Assembly (NCBI GenBank): GCA_021200345.1
Contig: JAJQGR010000184.1
Location: forward strand, 1 to 6,739
Length of the DNA: 6,739 nucleotides
Source: Lachnospiraceae bacterium
Lineage (GTDB): Bacteria > Bacillota > Clostridia > Lachnospirales > Lachnospiraceae
Reading direction: 5' to 3'
In this document: positions 6,359 through 6,739 of the stretch, piece by piece
How the letters are laid out: each line of letters begins with the position of its first letter
How positions within the stretch are numbered: position 1 is the first letter of the stretch
The notes under the pieces: generated by a model
Database searches by the model: none
Seen by the model: the letters and a program-made list of their open reading frames with translations, nothing else
Told to the model about the DNA's origin: nothing
Position numbers and translations under genes: made by a program

Positions 6359-6423
6359 AAATTTCTCCCTGATACCGTTGTCTTTTTCAAGTTGTATTTC
6401 TGAGTAACTTTCTGACTTTGATC

Positions 6424-6739
6424 CTACTCCCGCTCGATCTCCTCCAGCAGCGCCTGGAAGAGGGTCACCAGATCCTCGTTATCCTTTCTTAAATACCCGC
6501 AGACCTTCCGCGACAGATACCACATCAGCTTATATCCGGCCTGAAGATCCTTCTCACAGAAATTCTGGAAATCCTCCGCCTGAATCACACCCACCACACA
6601 GGGGCTTGTGGTTCTGATGGAGGCGGAACGCAGGCCTTCGTCCAGCATTGCCATCTCACCGAAAAGATAATTGGCGTCGCTGGAGAACTCATAGCAGACA
6701 TACTCGTCATTGTACGCGGTGGTCTTCAGAACCTGTATG
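6424..6739 (-). CDS. Cyclic nucleotide-binding domain protein, C-terminal part (N-terminus outside window)
   Basis: The reading frame is open from the window edge to TAG at 6424, giving 104 visible residues; an internal ATG at 6654 is not the true start because the domain core lies on both sides of it. The visible part holds the phosphate-binding cassette of the CRP/cNMP-binding family: FGEMAMLDEGLRSAS, with the conserved Gly-Glu and the Arg that contacts the cyclic phosphate. Strands and a C-helix follow (EDFQNFCEKDLQ...YLSRKVCGYLRKDNEDLVTLF), and the protein ends in EEIERE. No helix-turn-helix follows the C-helix, so it is not a normal CRP-type transcription factor, unless an output domain lies upstream of the window. 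It is probably a cytoplasmic sensor. It precedes the beta-helix gene by 65 bases with no terminator visible between, so cotranscription is likely. The nucleotide bound is not known. Confidence 0.85.
   Translation of the reverse strand, partial: IQVLKTTAYNDEYVCYEFSSDANYLFGEMAMLDEGLRSASIRTTSPCVVGVIQAEDFQNFCEKDLQAGYKLMWYLSRKVCGYLRKDNEDLVTLFQALLEEIERE

Noticed and set aside
5874..6407. Ser/Pro/Val-rich plus-strand frame, and another minus frame at 5991-6335
   Set aside because: Both are shadows of the acidic stalk of the beta-helix protein, whose signal peptide and ribosome site fix the true frame.
6424..6654. A complete 76-residue protein starting at 6654
   Set aside because: The frame stays open to the window edge, and the residues before the ATG complete the cNMP-binding fold (YLFGE), so this ATG is internal.

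Overview
The window looks like a chromosomal segment from a Gram-positive gut-type Clostridium relative, most likely Lachnospiraceae. The reasons are moderate GC, AGGAGG-like ribosome binding sites, a tRNA gene without an encoded CCA end, a U-tract terminator, and secreted proteins of a style common in that family (glycine-rich beta-helix repeats, an InlB-like beta-repeat). This placement is inference from style, not from a marker gene. Every gene I can support lies on the minus strand, so the biological reading order runs from high to low coordinates.

Reading order. (1) 6739-6424: the C-terminal part of a stand-alone cyclic-nucleotide-binding domain protein, cut by the window edge. (2) 6358-4226: a 710-residue secreted protein with a signal peptide, an acidic Glu/Ser/Thr/Gly stalk, a glycine-rich repeat domain with five 'GIG' rungs every 31-32 residues, and an Ig-like C-terminal part. 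(3) 4198-2546: a 550-residue membrane-anchored protein with an extracellular FecR-like domain, a long Ser/Asp/Gly/Asn linker and an InlB-like C-terminal repeat; it starts at TTG. (4) 2496-1687: a TIM-barrel protein of the sugar isomerase / endonuclease IV superfamily. (5) 1684-1431: an intergenic stretch with three 23-bp direct repeats, a 9-bp hairpin and the tRNA promoter. (6) 1430-1358: tRNA-Thr(CGT), followed by its terminator. (7) 1272-1: an SGNH/GDSL hydrolase resembling rhamnogalacturonan acetylesterases, cut at its C-terminus by the window edge.

Genes 1 to 4 are spaced 65, 27 and 49 bases apart with no clear terminator between them, so they may be one transcript. The most interesting idea is a small surface module: a cytoplasmic nucleotide sensor encoded with one secreted beta-helix protein and one anchored FecR-like protein on a flexible stalk. 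The co-regulation and joint function are inference. The TIM-barrel protein and the GDSL hydrolase may concern carbohydrate use, and the GDSL gene is separated from the rest by the tRNA and its terminator. Intergenic stretches are all under 300 bases.
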